Of a stretch of DNA of 64,000 bases, positions 45,401-56,299 are shown piece by piece; position 1 is the stretch's first letter; each line of letters starts with the position of its first letter. The DNA lies in the NCBI GenBank assembly GCA_028829895.1, contig CM054183.1, positions 16,541,975-16,605,974 of the forward strand. Direction: 5' to 3'. A program made the position numbers and the translations under genes. The notes below the pieces were generated by a model that saw nothing but the letters and a program-made list of their open reading frames with translations, was not told the origin of the DNA and made no database searches. The DNA is from Sinotaia quadrata. Its lineage: Eukaryota; Mollusca; Gastropoda; Architaenioglossa; Viviparidae.

Positions 45401-47430
45401 TAAAATAAAATATGAAGATGATTGTCCGCTTTGTGTTATACTGTATTAAGTGCTATTACTTGAAAAATTGCAAGAGTATTAATAGTTTTTTTTTAATCTT
45501 TTGTTTGCAAAGTAAAGTTATTTCCTCTGTAGTTATTTATGTGATATTTTCAATAGGGTTGCACATTCAATTAAAATGAAAGGATATAGTTTTCATAGAG
45601 AATGCTACATATGTGGAATTTGCTAAGAAAGCTGCCAGCACACCAGCAAAATAATGCAGTAAAACATCAAGAGTTTTAGTTATTGTAACAGTGTTATTAT
45701 TAGTAAGTTTTGATTCTCATTTAATTTTTCAAGTTAGTATTTAATTTTTTTCATGGACTTTTTTCATTTTTTTCTAATGTTTGTACAATATATATTCTAT
45801 GGAAGCATTTTTCAGTATAACTTGAAGTCATATTTTCTTTTCTATCTTTCTTTTTAAATAAATTTAAATGATGTTGATGTAAAAAGTCTTGCCACTGCAA
45901 TAATAATAATAATAAATCTGCATTGAGATTTTCAGAAGTTGGCAAGTATGAATCACCAAATTGACATTCAGTCAGTTTGGTAGAGTTGTCTCCCCTTGAA
46001 TTTAACCATTTCTGTATTTCATTTAAATAGTTTAAATTGAACATACTTGTGTGTAATCTTAGCAGAGAAGAGACTAAACCAGTGGTCCCCAACACAATGC
46101 CATGTGGGTACCATGGTGCCTGCCAAGAGGTATGAAAAATAGTGCTGATGTAGGTTGTACCAATTGCGAGTTCAAGTAAGAAGAGAAGAGATCGAACTCT
46201 GATCTTGGACCTTTAAAATTGTATTGTTTTAAAATCATGTGCAACAGATGATAATTTGTTTAATATTATAGTGTGAACAATTAAATCTTGATTAGATTTC
46301 ATTTATCTTCATGAATCTGTTTTCAGTAATGAATATAATAAGGTTAAAATACAGATCTTGTCTTTTAGATGCTCGTCTTGAAGATTGCTTTCTAACAGGC
46401 ATGTAATTTATTCTCCCAACTGCTAAAATAACTAATGAAATGTAATGCCAAATATCACACTGACCCCTTGTTACAAAAAGCACATTATTTAATAATAACT
46501 TTTCTCCATTCACTGCTGACGAATGCTAATGGTTATCAGTATATATCACTCATATTTGATAATAGAAATCTGGATACACACAACAATAAAACATGTGTTT
46601 AACTTGTTTTCATATTTGCTTATTGATATCCAAATACAAGTTGCAAGATAAAGACTATTTTAAATTAACCATAACTGACTGTCTATGTTAAGGTAAGAAT
46701 AATAAATATATTTTGATCATCCATTCAACAATATTTTACTTTAAAAAATAAATAAAATGAAAACGGCATATGATATTTATTTTGTAAAAACTACTTAATT
46801 TATGTTCCAATAGTGAAGGAGTAATTGTCATATAATTTAGTGAAAACATTTTACGTGTAAAATTACCTCTTTAATGTTATTGTTGCATATACTTAGCATT
46901 ACCAAATATAATGTTTTGTTTATTATTTAATGTCCAGTTCAAAAATGAATTTTGAAAAATTGTTGGCACCCTCCAAACTCTTCTGAAATTTAAATGTGCT
47001 CTTGGCCACAAGAAGGTTAGGGACCACTGGGCTAAACTAATAATTTATTTTATGCATTTGGCTGATATTTGAGCATTTGTGACTAAGAATAAGATAAATA
47101 TTTTTCATCCAACAAACTAGACATAAAAGTCTATTCCACTGCTGGTTGACTTTTGAGAAGAAAAAAACATTTTGCATTAGTATTGCAAGCAATCATTTAT
47201 AATGTGACAACAGTTGAGTTCTCATTATTGACATGAATTTTTGCAGGCTTGTAAAGAGTTTCACGATCTGGCATCTAGTCAGGGTAAGCGATGGCAGCGG
47301 CTTTTGCAGCAAGAACACGAGCAGCGTCTGAAGCTGGAAGACATGGTGGAACAGCTTGCCAAAGACCAAATGTCACTGGAGAAAAAGGCTCGAATGTCTG
47401 TTATCACAGCCAAAGCTGAAGGCAAACTTG
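25399..47430 (+). CDS. OSBP: OSBP, oxysterol-binding protein (N-terminal part, four exons)
   Basis: OSBP bridges ER and trans-Golgi membranes: the PH domain binds PI4P/Arf1, an FFAT motif binds VAP, and the ORD swaps sterol for PI4P. Coding exons 25524-25645, 37309-37520, 41286-41548 and 47247-47430 join with matching phases into 260 residues plus one base. The PH domain is at about residues 9-104, with [20 protein letters not shown] at 11-30 and the conserved C-terminal Trp in [12 protein letters not shown]. Then come an acidic linker (DSESDDEE) and heptad-like sequence (KLEDL...[27 protein letters not shown]), as in OSBP1. An in-frame TGA at 25422-25424 makes ATG 25524 the first possible start in this exon, so the long Gly/Ala-rich N-terminus of human OSBP appears absent. 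FFAT and ORD exons are not seen and must lie beyond 64 kb. Confidence 0.92.
30454..30498. repeat. (TA)n microsatellite
   Basis: About 22 uninterrupted TA units in OSBP intron 1. Confidence 0.95.
33920..34090. repeat. 30-bp minisatellite in OSBP intron
   Basis: The unit GGGTCTTTCTTCCTCTCCAG plus AGCTTGCTTG occurs four times almost exactly, followed by two diverged copies. Thirty is a multiple of 3, so one frame reads a repeated [10 protein letters not shown] peptide. There is no other sign of coding. Confidence 0.92.
34758..34790. repeat. (CA)n microsatellite
   Basis: A CA run with one interruption lies in OSBP intron 1. Confidence 0.9.
35960..36085. repeat. ~36-bp tandem repeat, four copies
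   Basis: The unit contains AAAAATATATTTTTCTCCAG followed by CACACAAATAC. It accounts for the open frame over this stretch. Confidence 0.75.
37309..37520 (+). CDS. OSBP: OSBP exon 2 (rest of PH domain)
   Basis: The acceptor TTTACTTTCAG ends at 37308 and the donor GTAAGA starts at 37521. It begins [19 protein letters not shown] and ends [12 protein letters not shown]. The HTCRGTINL and RQKWVTALE motifs are diagnostic of OSBP/ORP4 PH domains. Confidence 0.93.
37521..41285 (+). other. OSBP intron 2
   Basis: AT-rich. Besides the 129-bp hAT MITE it has an exact 35-bp tandem duplication at about 39257-39326 (AGCATATCAGTAAGTCTAAA) and a run of G at 40371-40382. No coding sequence recognised. Confidence 0.55.
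38559..38687. mobile_element. 129-bp hAT MITE with 8-bp target duplication
   Basis: The ends are inverted: CAGCTTTTCTCAACC at the left and GGTTAAGAAACCCTG at the right, matching at most positions. The flanks 38551-38558 and 38688-38695 are both ATTTAGCA, an exact 8-bp target site duplication as made by hAT transposases. It is too short to code and lies in OSBP intron 2. Confidence 0.88.
41286..41548 (+). CDS. OSBP: OSBP exon 3 (acidic linker and coiled coil)
   Basis: The acceptor CTCACATCACAG ends at 41285 and the donor GTAAGA starts at 41549. It reads [20 protein letters not shown], then helical sequence ending [15 protein letters not shown], in phase 0. The antisense frame over the same bases is a shadow. 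Confidence 0.92.
41549..46079 (+). other. OSBP intron 3, first part
   Basis: A 66-bp tandem duplication lies at about 41970-42100 (GTAATATAGAAAACATAT; TTGTGCATAATAATTTTGTC), an (AT)n pair near 43632-43680, and a duplicated TTGAATTTTAGGCCTAAG at 44733-44792. The part 42480-45350 is less AT-rich and may be an anonymous transposon, without a recognisable protein. A minus-strand open frame at 45751-46095 is of unknown meaning. Confidence 0.45.
46080..47029. mobile_element. 950-bp hAT-type element in OSBP intron 3
   Basis: The left end is CAGTGGTCCCCAAC and the right end GTTAGGGACCACTG, inverted with one mismatch. The flanks are GACTAAAC (46072-46079) and GGCTAAAC (47030-47037), an 8-bp target duplication with one change. 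The interior is AT-rich and lacks a transposase, so it is non-autonomous. It ends 217 bp before OSBP exon 4. Confidence 0.82.
47247..47430 (+). CDS. OSBP: OSBP exon 4 (coiled coil)
   Basis: The acceptor AATTTTTGCAG ends at 47246 and the donor GTAAGT starts at 47431. It reads [38 protein letters not shown] and ends TAKAEGKL plus one base (phase 1). The next OSBP exon was not found in the remaining 16.5 kb. Confidence 0.92.
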
Positions 47431-48231
47431 GTAAGTAGAGATTTTCTTTCTTTGAAGGATTAATTATTCTTGGAGGATCTTATCTTTTCTCTCCGAAGAA
47501 TTTTACTTTCCTCTCTGGGGGATTTTTCTTTCCTCTCTGAATGCATTTAACAGTAGCACTTTTTTAACAGCAGTACATTTGAATACACTATCACAATTAA
47601 AAAAGCACTGGCTGCTTTACTGATTGTCAGCTATGTCAAGAATCCAGTGATAATGCACTCCATTTGTTGTCTCTGAACTTTTCCTACATAAGTTGTGTGA
47701 AAAACTACACTCATACAGAAGTTAGTAGTTAAGGGATATCACCTGTTCATTATAAGTGAAGTTCACACTAGAGATGCCCACAATATTTTTTAAATTGTAC
47801 TCTTCAGAAGTGCTATTGAAAAGTGCTAGTCATTTTGATACTGATATTATACTGAAAGTATTGCAGAGAATTTTTTTGAGATTATCATTATCTGTAAGTT
47901 ATGTGAACCAGAGGTGAATTACAATGGAGGGTTTTATGTGAACCTTATTAACAGTTTAATATTCTGTCAGTAATAATAAATTCTAGAAAATAATTTGTTT
48001 ACACTGCAAGCATAGTTCTTAAATACTTAACAGTATTTAAATATATACTATCAAAATAAATAAAGTACAAAATAATTGGTTTAAGGTAGGTAGTAGGTTT
48101 TAATGTCTTTTGTGTTCAAGAGTTGTGTTCTGTGATAGTAATAGATATTTATTTATGTAATTAATTCTCAAAGGAGAGATTATAATTAAAGTGGCTAAAT
48201 TAAATAAAAATTATTGAATTTTGGTGTATAT

Positions 48232-50715
48232 CAGGGATGCACAAACTGCGGCCTGCTGCCCCCCGGAAGACTTTAAGATGTTACTATTATTTGTGGCCTC
48301 TAAGGAGCTTTTAACATTAATCTGAACACGGGAGTAGTTCAGATGTTGAAATATTAGGTCTTTTTCCACTGATGTATCCACTCATAATCCGCAGTAGACT
48401 TTTATTCCGAAGATATTCTCAGTCTTGGTCTGCTTTCCTATGCGTGCATCAGTGCTGTGTTGAAAACAACACTAGATGCGGTATTGAGGTGAGCACTGTG
48501 TATTGGGCACGTCCATTCACTTCAGCTGATCAAGGGCTTAAGTGTTGAAATAGTAGTATCTGCACATCTCTGAAGTATGGCAACATCAAATTACATCAAA
48601 CAGCATGATGTATATCTGAAACTGTTGGCAGGCAGCCAGCCAAAGTCCAATCTGGGGACGGGTGACACCGGGGAAGGGAGGTGAGTGTGTGGTGCGGATA
48701 TCTGTTTGGAATGTATTGAACAAATCACATGGTTTTGCGTGAAGTTGTTTTTAAACTACTACCCTTTGTATACATGTCGAAACCTGCGCGTAAGAAGCTT
48801 AAAATTGAAGACGAAAGTTGTCAGTTTAAAGAAGAGTGGACAGCTAAATACTTTTAATGGAGCAGCTATGTGCTTAATTTGTTGTGAGTCTGTTACTGTG
48901 ATGAAGGACTTCAACTGCAAGTGGCATTATGAAACGAAGCATGCTGTGACTTTCAATGACTTTAGAAGGCTCTGTGAGAAATAACAGAATTGAGCAACTT
49001 TTATAAGGTCTGTCAGCACAGCAAAATTTCTTCACAAAAATGTCTGAAGAAAACAAGTATTTTGCTTGTGCAAGTTGCAGAGTAGCACATATTGTTGCCA
49101 AATCATTGCAGCCATTTACTGACGGTGACTTCGTCAAAGACTGCATCCAAGCTGTTTGCACAGAAATATGTCCTGAAAAGGTGGACCTTTTCAACAAAGT
49201 CCCACTCTCATGGACGACCAGTCAACGCTGAGTTGAAGACTTAGCAACAGATATTTGTGAACAGTTGTGTGAAAGATTTGCTAACTGTAAGTACTTTTCA
49301 GTTGCTTTAGATGAGAGCATTGACAACGTTGACATAGCTGGTTTTTGTGCATGCAGTGGATGAGAACTTTGAAATAACTCAAGAATTAGCCAGTATGGCT
49401 TCACTACATGGGTGGACAACTGGTGAAGATATTTTTGGAGGAGTGATTTCCGTTCTTGGAAACCAAAAGCTAGCCAGCGTTACCACAGATGGTGCGCCTG
49501 CTATGACTGGAAGAGCATCAAGATTTGTTGCTCATTTGTGGTCACATTTTCAGGGGCTTGGAATTCAACAGACAGTGTCCATATGTACCACTGCATAATT
49601 CACCAGGAATTGCTCTGTGCTTGAATCTTGAAATTTGACAATATCATGAAATTCGTTTTTAATTCTGTGAACTTCATACGATTCAGAGGACTTAATCATT
49701 GACAGTTCAGATCATTTCTTGAAGACATCGAGGCAGAATATCAAGACATTCCGTATCACACAGATGTCAGGTGGCTGTCGAGGAAAGGTATTAAAATGGT
49801 TTGTTGAGTTCCGAATGGAAATTTGTTAATTCCTTACTGTCAAAATCAAAGACACAGCTGTGTTTATTGACAAACAGTGGTTGGCAGACTTGGCATTTCT
49901 GACAGACATGACAGATCACTTAAATAGATTCAACAGCGTCTCCAAGGCAAAAATCACTTCATCTTTGATATGTACCAGGAGCTGCAGTCCTTAACGTTGA
50001 AGTTGAGGCTCTTCTGTTCGAATCTGCAAGCTGGAAATCTTTGTCATTTTCTGATTTGTTCAGCTTTTCAGAAAGAATACCAGTGTAATTTCAGCAGATA
50101 CCATTGCAATTGTGAAACATTGCTGAAGGAATTTACTGAACGCTTTGATGCCTTCAAGGAGCACAAGGACTTATTCAATTTCATTCGCAATCCTTTCTCA
50201 TGTAGTGTAGAGTCCGTGCCTGATCACTGTCAACTGGAGGTCATTGATCTTCAATGTTCACCTGAAATGAAGTCATCATTTCAGCAGAACAACATTTTAA
50301 CATTTTACGAAAGTCTCAGCTCGAGCACCTACAGAAGTGTTAAGGACTTGGCTTGCAAGTTGTTGTCAGAATTTGGCAGCACATACTTGTGTGAACAAAC
50401 GTTTTCAGTAATGAACACGAACAAGAACATTCTTTTGAATTTGACCAACAACAATCTCTGTTCGATTTTGAGGTTGGTGACTACAAAACTCGAACCAAAT
50501 ATTGACAAAGCTGTTAACAACATTCAGGCTCACCCTTCTCACTAATAAAGACTAAACCTAGGTTAGTAAGACAAAAACGAATGTAAAGCACATTATTTCA
50601 TTATTTGTGTTGGTTTTTTTGTATTAAGCCATCCATGTGCAATCTGACTTGCGGCCCTCCACGCACTGTCAATTGGAAATTTGGCTCTCTGGCCTAAAAA
50701 GTTTGTGCACCCCTG
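48232..50715 (+). mobile_element. Full-length but broken hAT transposon (GTF2IRD2-like transposase)
   Basis: The element is bounded by CAGGGATGCACAAACT and AGTTTGTGCACCCCTG (one mismatch) and by an exact 8-bp duplication GTGTATAT at 48224-48231 and 50716-50723, the hallmark of hAT insertion. It lies downstream of OSBP exon 4, in the presumed next OSBP intron. Inside, on the + strand, is a transposase of the type domesticated in vertebrate GTF2IRD2 and ZBED genes. Stops and frameshifts break it, so it cannot act by itself. Confidence 0.93.
48774..50545 (+). pseudogene. hAT transposase pseudogene
   Basis: The likely original start is ATG 48774 (MSKPARKKLKIEDESCQFKE). A stop follows within about 30 codons and the reading continues in another frame. 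A BED-type zinc finger (MCLICC...WHYETKH) is at about 48868-48945. Further blocks are PFTDGDFVKDCIQAVCTEIC near 49110, a first catalytic-type Asp in VALDESID near 49300, VTTDGAPAMTG near 49490, and a C-terminal hAT dimerisation segment (YLCEQTFSVMNTNKN) near 50390. The order is normal for the family. Several frame breaks and in-frame stops show it is dead. Its longest open piece, 49970-50545, covers the C-terminal third. Confidence 0.88.
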
Positions 50716-50950
50716 GTGTATATTAATAATGATAAAAAACATTATTTCATTTTTTTTTTCAGTATTCTTTTTAAGTATTTGATTGAAATTATTTCCTTCT
50801 ATACAGCTACTCAGATATAAGAAAAGTGAGAGAACTGTGTGTTAGATAATGTAATCACAGAAATAATAGTACATTTTCAAATGGTGTACAATTAAAAAAA
50901 CAAACTAACTAAATTATGTATTTATATTGTCAATAAATATTCCACTATAA

Positions 50951-51420
50951 CAGGGGTCGGGAACCTTTTTGTCTGAGAGAGCCATGGACACCACATATTT
51001 TGAAAAGTAATTCTGTGAGAGCCATACATTATGTTTAAAACTAAAACTTCAAGTAAATGTGTGCATTTTGCGTAATTTCAACACTAAAAGTACAATAATT
51101 ATGTCTCTGAATTCTTTTTAATAACATTGTTATGCTGTTGCTAATCAATAATTCCATTAATGCGACTTCTGGTGCTGCATGGCTTTGCTGATGGCTTTGT
51201 AGTCTGGTTGATACGTGGTGAGGTTAAGCTTCATGCAGGCGTTGAGACTTTAGTAGACTTTAGCTCATTTGTAGAATGAAATATTGATATGAAATTAATA
51301 TGTAGAGTAAAGAAGTCTAAAGAAACATTTTTTTTTTATAATCGAACATTTGTCTGTGAGCCAGATGCAGCCATCAATAGAGCCACATCTGGCTCGCGAG
51401 CCATAGGTTCCCGACCCCTG
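50951..51420. mobile_element. 470-bp hAT MITE with perfect inverted ends
   Basis: The left end CAGGGGTCGGGAACCT and the right end AGGTTCCCGACCCCTG are a perfect 16-bp inverted repeat. The flanks 50943-50950 and 51421-51428 are both CACTATAA, an exact 8-bp duplication. It sits 235 bp from the larger hAT element but has different termini, so it was moved by another transposase. It has no coding capacity. Confidence 0.95.
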
Positions 51421-53984
51421 CACTATAAGTTTCTTTTCTTGGCTTTGAATAGTTTTGTGGTTTGGGCTGCAACAACAAAAGTTAATGTAAAAATGATCAT
51501 AGTTCAGCCTTCATTTCAAACAATTTTTGTGAATAGGGCTACTACATATTTAGGAGTTTGTCCTGCACACATTTAAAATTCATATTTATTTGACTAATTA
51601 ATATTTTTATTTAATCTTTATTTATAATTGTTTATTACTTTTTACATACATTAAAAAAAAAAAATAAAATCAAACAAAAATTGCAACAAGCAGCAACACA
51701 ATTTGCAAAAGTAAACACTAACAATAAAATCTAAGAAAAGGTGCTTTTGTCAGCCAAGTTCTTTGTCACCATATTACATTTACATGTAGACTATTACTAG
51801 TACAGCAATAATAAAACATTAAAAAAGACTGCAATTGTATTCTTTTTATCAGAAAAGACTTTTTTGAGTGATTGTGTGGTTACTTCCCTTTAATCAATTT
51901 CAGCTCTTCTTGCCAAACAATGAAATATTGAAGCAGATCAAATAAATGTGACCTTTCTTTACAATTCGGTTTGTTTAGAATATAGAATTGTTTTTCTATA
52001 TGCTACAATTTACATTTTATTTCTTTTGTGATAGAACCATGCAAAAATATTCCCACTTTCATGATTACTTGATAATTTGAATAATATTCAGCAGATTCAT
52101 GTTTAGATTGTGATTTCTGATACAGTTGGAATTAATTGTATGATTGAATTATAACTTGAAATTAGTATTTGCTGAGAAAAATATTTGTTTCTGTTTCATG
52201 ATATAGTAATGATTTTTTATCTCCCTGAACATTAATTCATATTATAATGAGCACTTGATTACAAGCTTGCCTATTTTTCTCTAAAATATGAAATTGGATG
52301 GTTGGATATATCTGCTTGGATGTTAAAAAAAATTTGCATTATGATATAAAAGCAAGTTTTTATTTCTCAGTGTAGTCTCCCTTCCCATCACTCTTTAACT
52401 GTAATATAATTATTCCACAGACACTCCAATCTTTATCACACTGGGGGACAAAAATCTTTGTTCTGGTTTCCAATGGCAGTCGTGGTCTTGGTATCATGTG
52501 AAAATCCCCCCCCCCCCCCAATTACCTTTCTGTTAAAGGAATGAATGTGACTAGGGTTCTGGTGAATAGGGGTGGATGGGTGAAGTTGAAGTAGTTTGAA
52601 TTTACGGTATGATTGTCATTCATTACAGTGTTGGGGGAGCCACTTGAAGTTTACTTTTATCTGTTTTAAGTCAACTCAGCAACTTGCCTTAGAAAATCAT
52701 TTACCAAGCAAAAAAATGAAAAGAATAAATGACACAGATTGGTAATTGACTTACACAATGATAGTTGACATTATCTCTAGAACAGAATTTTATATGAGCA
52801 TGTTCATTACAAATGGGCCAGAATCTGATCTCTATGAGTGGCTTTCATATTATTTTAAATTTATGTTACATGTATTTCATATTATTATCCACTAAAGTGA
52901 ATCAGGATAAATGAATGTATGCATGCTTCTTTCCATATTGAATCAGTAATTGTGTTTCTCATTAATTAATTATTCTTTTGATTGGTCACTAGTGTAGTGA
53001 AGATTTTAGTGGGTTGGGAGAATCTCTTGATAGTTGATAATCACTCTCCGATGCTAGCTAGGGTGAGAATCTTTTGTTGCCAAATCTCCTTATTTATCTT
53101 CATCTTTGAAACATGTAGCATGTTGCTGGCATTTTCCTGCTACAATTAATTCCAAATGCTTGACTGCATTTAATGCTAGAGGATGTTTACAAAATTATTA
53201 AAAGTTTGCAGTCGGTGTTGTATTTTTCAGGAAAAGCTATTCCCATAAATCCCCCTCCCTGCTTCACCCATGTCATTTTTACAGTAGTAATTTATAATGT
53301 TAGTAGATGTCATTGAAGCAGCCTTTTAGTCGCAAACCAGGATGCTGAGGCCATATTTAGTGGCAGCTCAAGTGTTGCAGTCCCCACACTCTACTAGGAA
53401 CAAATTCCATACAACCACTCATCATCTCATGACAGTACGTATTTGATCTTGACATGAGATTTTATTCAGTTAGATAAGAACTATATCAAGATTTTTATGA
53501 CTAAGTAAGAAAAGCTAGAGCTGCATTTGTTACCTTATCTTAGTGTCTGCTCTTTTCCTTAAGAAACCCTTTATTTGTGGAAATATATTAGCTATTATTA
53601 AAAATAAATTAAAATGAATGCATTGCTAGGAACAGAAATTAATTTATTTATGGGAAGGCTTGATTATAAGTCATGTTGCAAGTGAAAATTTGAACATCAT
53701 TTAGCAGATTACCCTTGATGGTCAGTTTTTGATAAGTACTTTGATGTTTTGTGAACTCAACAATGCAACATAAAGCTGGCCATGTGAAAAAACCTCCCAC
53801 ATGCTCGAAGTTCAAGGATGCTTTAGCATTGCAAACAGACAGAGCTGGAAAGCTATAAATATAAAGATTTGCTAAGTAGTACATTGTTCACAATGAAGGG
53901 CTGTCAGAAATTATTTGTGAAGTTTGGAGAGTGTTTTTTGTTTGCCTTCATTTATGTGTTTTGTTTCTTTTTACATTTTATAAG
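51421..53984. other. No gene seen (51.4-54.0 kb)
   Basis: AT-rich sequence with A-runs at 51653-51664 and a C-run at 52507-52519. No exon was recognised on either strand. Confidence 0.45.
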
Positions 53985-55550
53985 ACAAGGTATGGTGTGA
54001 CACAATGCCACCCTATTTATTGATTATGATTATTATTAATCATCCATAACTAATTAGAAGTGATGAGAATCTTAATTTATGTTATTAATAATTCTCCAGA
54101 AGACACCATTCGTCTCACTCATTTGGTGGATATGTGGGCACTGTAAACGTTTTCTCTCTTCCACAACATTAAAAACAAACAATTACTCTCACTGTATTTC
54201 TGTGGGTGGAAACCTTACCAAAGGAGAAGATAAATCCATCTTTAATCTATATTTAGCGAGCACCCATCCATCCACTATCTCTCCAACATATGGTTATCAG
54301 TATGTGTAAGATTAAGTATAAATAAAAATAATATGATTAACAATAAATTTAAATCAACAATCAAATATACATATAATGATGAAAAGATTATTTATTTATT
54401 ATATTTACCAATATTTCCACAAAACTACGTTCAAATAATTTCAGTACTTATACAGTCTTATATCCTAACACATAATTTAGCAGATAGTATCAATATAAAT
54501 CACAGGATCATTCTTATCATAGAACAGAAATGGAGTTCTAGAGAGATGATCGTTTGTACATACCTTGTCAATGATGGTGCCACAATAGTCTTTCGCATGC
54601 TTTGTAACAATGTTTATTGTTCACAATAAGATTGTCAATTTTTCACGTGCTCCTCTAGCACGCTGTAGAACATTCCATGAGCCATTGTTCTCTTGAGACT
54701 AATCTGGGTACTCCTTTGCCATATTAGTTCCCTCACAACACTTTAGCAAATTCCAGTAACTTCCTTATTTCATCATACATTAATAGAGTGCTGGGTAGAT
54801 ACTTTTTGAATCTACCATGATTGTAACGGTTTATAAATCAATATACCAGGAGCCAGGAAGAAAATCCTGAAATTCCAGCAATCTCGGAAGTTATAGAAAT
54901 TCTAGAAAGACCACTTCTTCCATGTACAATATAATCAGGAAACAAACACCGAGTTTTCCAGTTTATCATCTCTTAACTCCATTCTTTTTTACATTCAAGT
55001 CTCAACTTACAGTTTCCTGCAACAGTATTTATTAGCCCAATACATGCATAGAGCATAATAAATACAACAATAATAATTTATGAATGTGTTCACTAGAAAC
55101 AATGTCAGGTGTTTAACAACCTACATACAAGCATCATAATTCACACTTGTAGAAGTAGTAGTCTACTCGCACAATACATCTCTACATAAATACAAGTATA
55201 ACATATTATCAATAGCAAACTGCACGAAATATTCCATCCATTTTCTTTCAGTCAGTTAAGTCACCATTAATCTAATGGCTGCCTTTCATGACTCAGCCAT
55301 ACCAAATTCATAGTGATTAGAAAATAGAGTTATTTCTGCAGGTAAATTTAGATCTCAACCCATTGGCTGGTCTCTTTTTTTGTTGTTGTAAATCTTAACC
55401 ATTGGATAATAAACACTCTCATCTGCATAAGACCACTATATTACATTAGCAAGTTCTAGCTCAATCTCTTTTGAGTTGTTATTTTAAATCTGGTTCTTAT
55501 CAAGCACATAGTACCTGAAGGTCATGTCATGCTGACACTAAACAAAGTAT
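53985..55550 (+). mobile_element. Unnamed ~1.5-kb dispersed repeat, copy 3 (longest)
   Basis: This is the fullest copy of the family also seen at 16160-17150 (inverted) and 20945-21110. It starts near GTGTGACACAATGCCACCCT and ends near GTCATGCTGACACTA. Matches to copy 1 include AATCCTTAACC-like blocks, CAGTTTCCTGCAACAGTATT (inverted in copy 1) and CCAATGGTTA. No transposase or reverse transcriptase is visible. The class is unknown; a non-autonomous DNA element is possible. Confidence 0.7.
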
Positions 55551-55787
55551 TATAGTATTTAATTTTTAAAATAGGGGCAGACAACTCTGCTCTGTCACTC
55601 ATGGTAAGATAATTATTTTGTTTTGTGTTCCTCTGAAAGTGAAACTTTTATCTTATTTTTTTAGGTCTAAATTTAGTTTCTTAATGTACAGTGTGTATAA
55701 AAATATTTTGTTCTTGGAAGAATGGTTTTGCATTTTAAAAGAATCCCCGTGCAAAGATAAGCACTTTATATACACACAATTGCATGC

Positions 55788-55788
55788 A

Positions 55789-55822
<34 letters not shown>
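55788..55822. repeat. (CA)n microsatellite
   Basis: A run of CA units with a short CG-containing start. Open frames through it on both strands are artefacts. Confidence 0.9.
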
Positions 55823-55826
<4 letters not shown>

Positions 55827-55959
55827 TTCACAGTTTTGCACCTCATGTTCTGGATGATAATACATGGGTCCTTATTTTTTATTTTGTTTGTTTTTCATGT
55901 ACAATGCGAAGAACTTAATACTCATTAGTAGAGAGGTGTTTGCCATAATGTATTGGACT

Positions 55960-56150
55960 GAAAGTGTCCTGCTTACCAGTCACTGCAGGTAAAGTACTGT
56001 TGCCAACCAATCAGATAGATATCAGTCACTGCCGGTAGAGTACTGTTGCCAATCACTGAATCAGATAGTTACCTGTCACTGCAGGTAGAGTACTGTTGCA
56101 AAGCAGTTACCAGCCACTGAAGTTGGGGTACTCTTTGCCAATCAGATTTC
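55960..56150. repeat. ~50-bp tandem repeat, four copies
   Basis: The unit contains GTCACTGCAGGTAGAGTACT and GTTGCCAATCA. The copies diverge, the last one most. Confidence 0.85.
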
Positions 56151-56299
56151 ATTTCAAGACAATTGTCATTGGTGTATTACTACTAAGTCATTGGGGGGTA
56201 TTTTTCTTTATTTTAATTTCGTTGAATGCATGCATTGTTACTGATTGATTTGATGTGTGTCTGGTCTGGCAGATATTTTGTTTTCAGTCGATACAGTTG

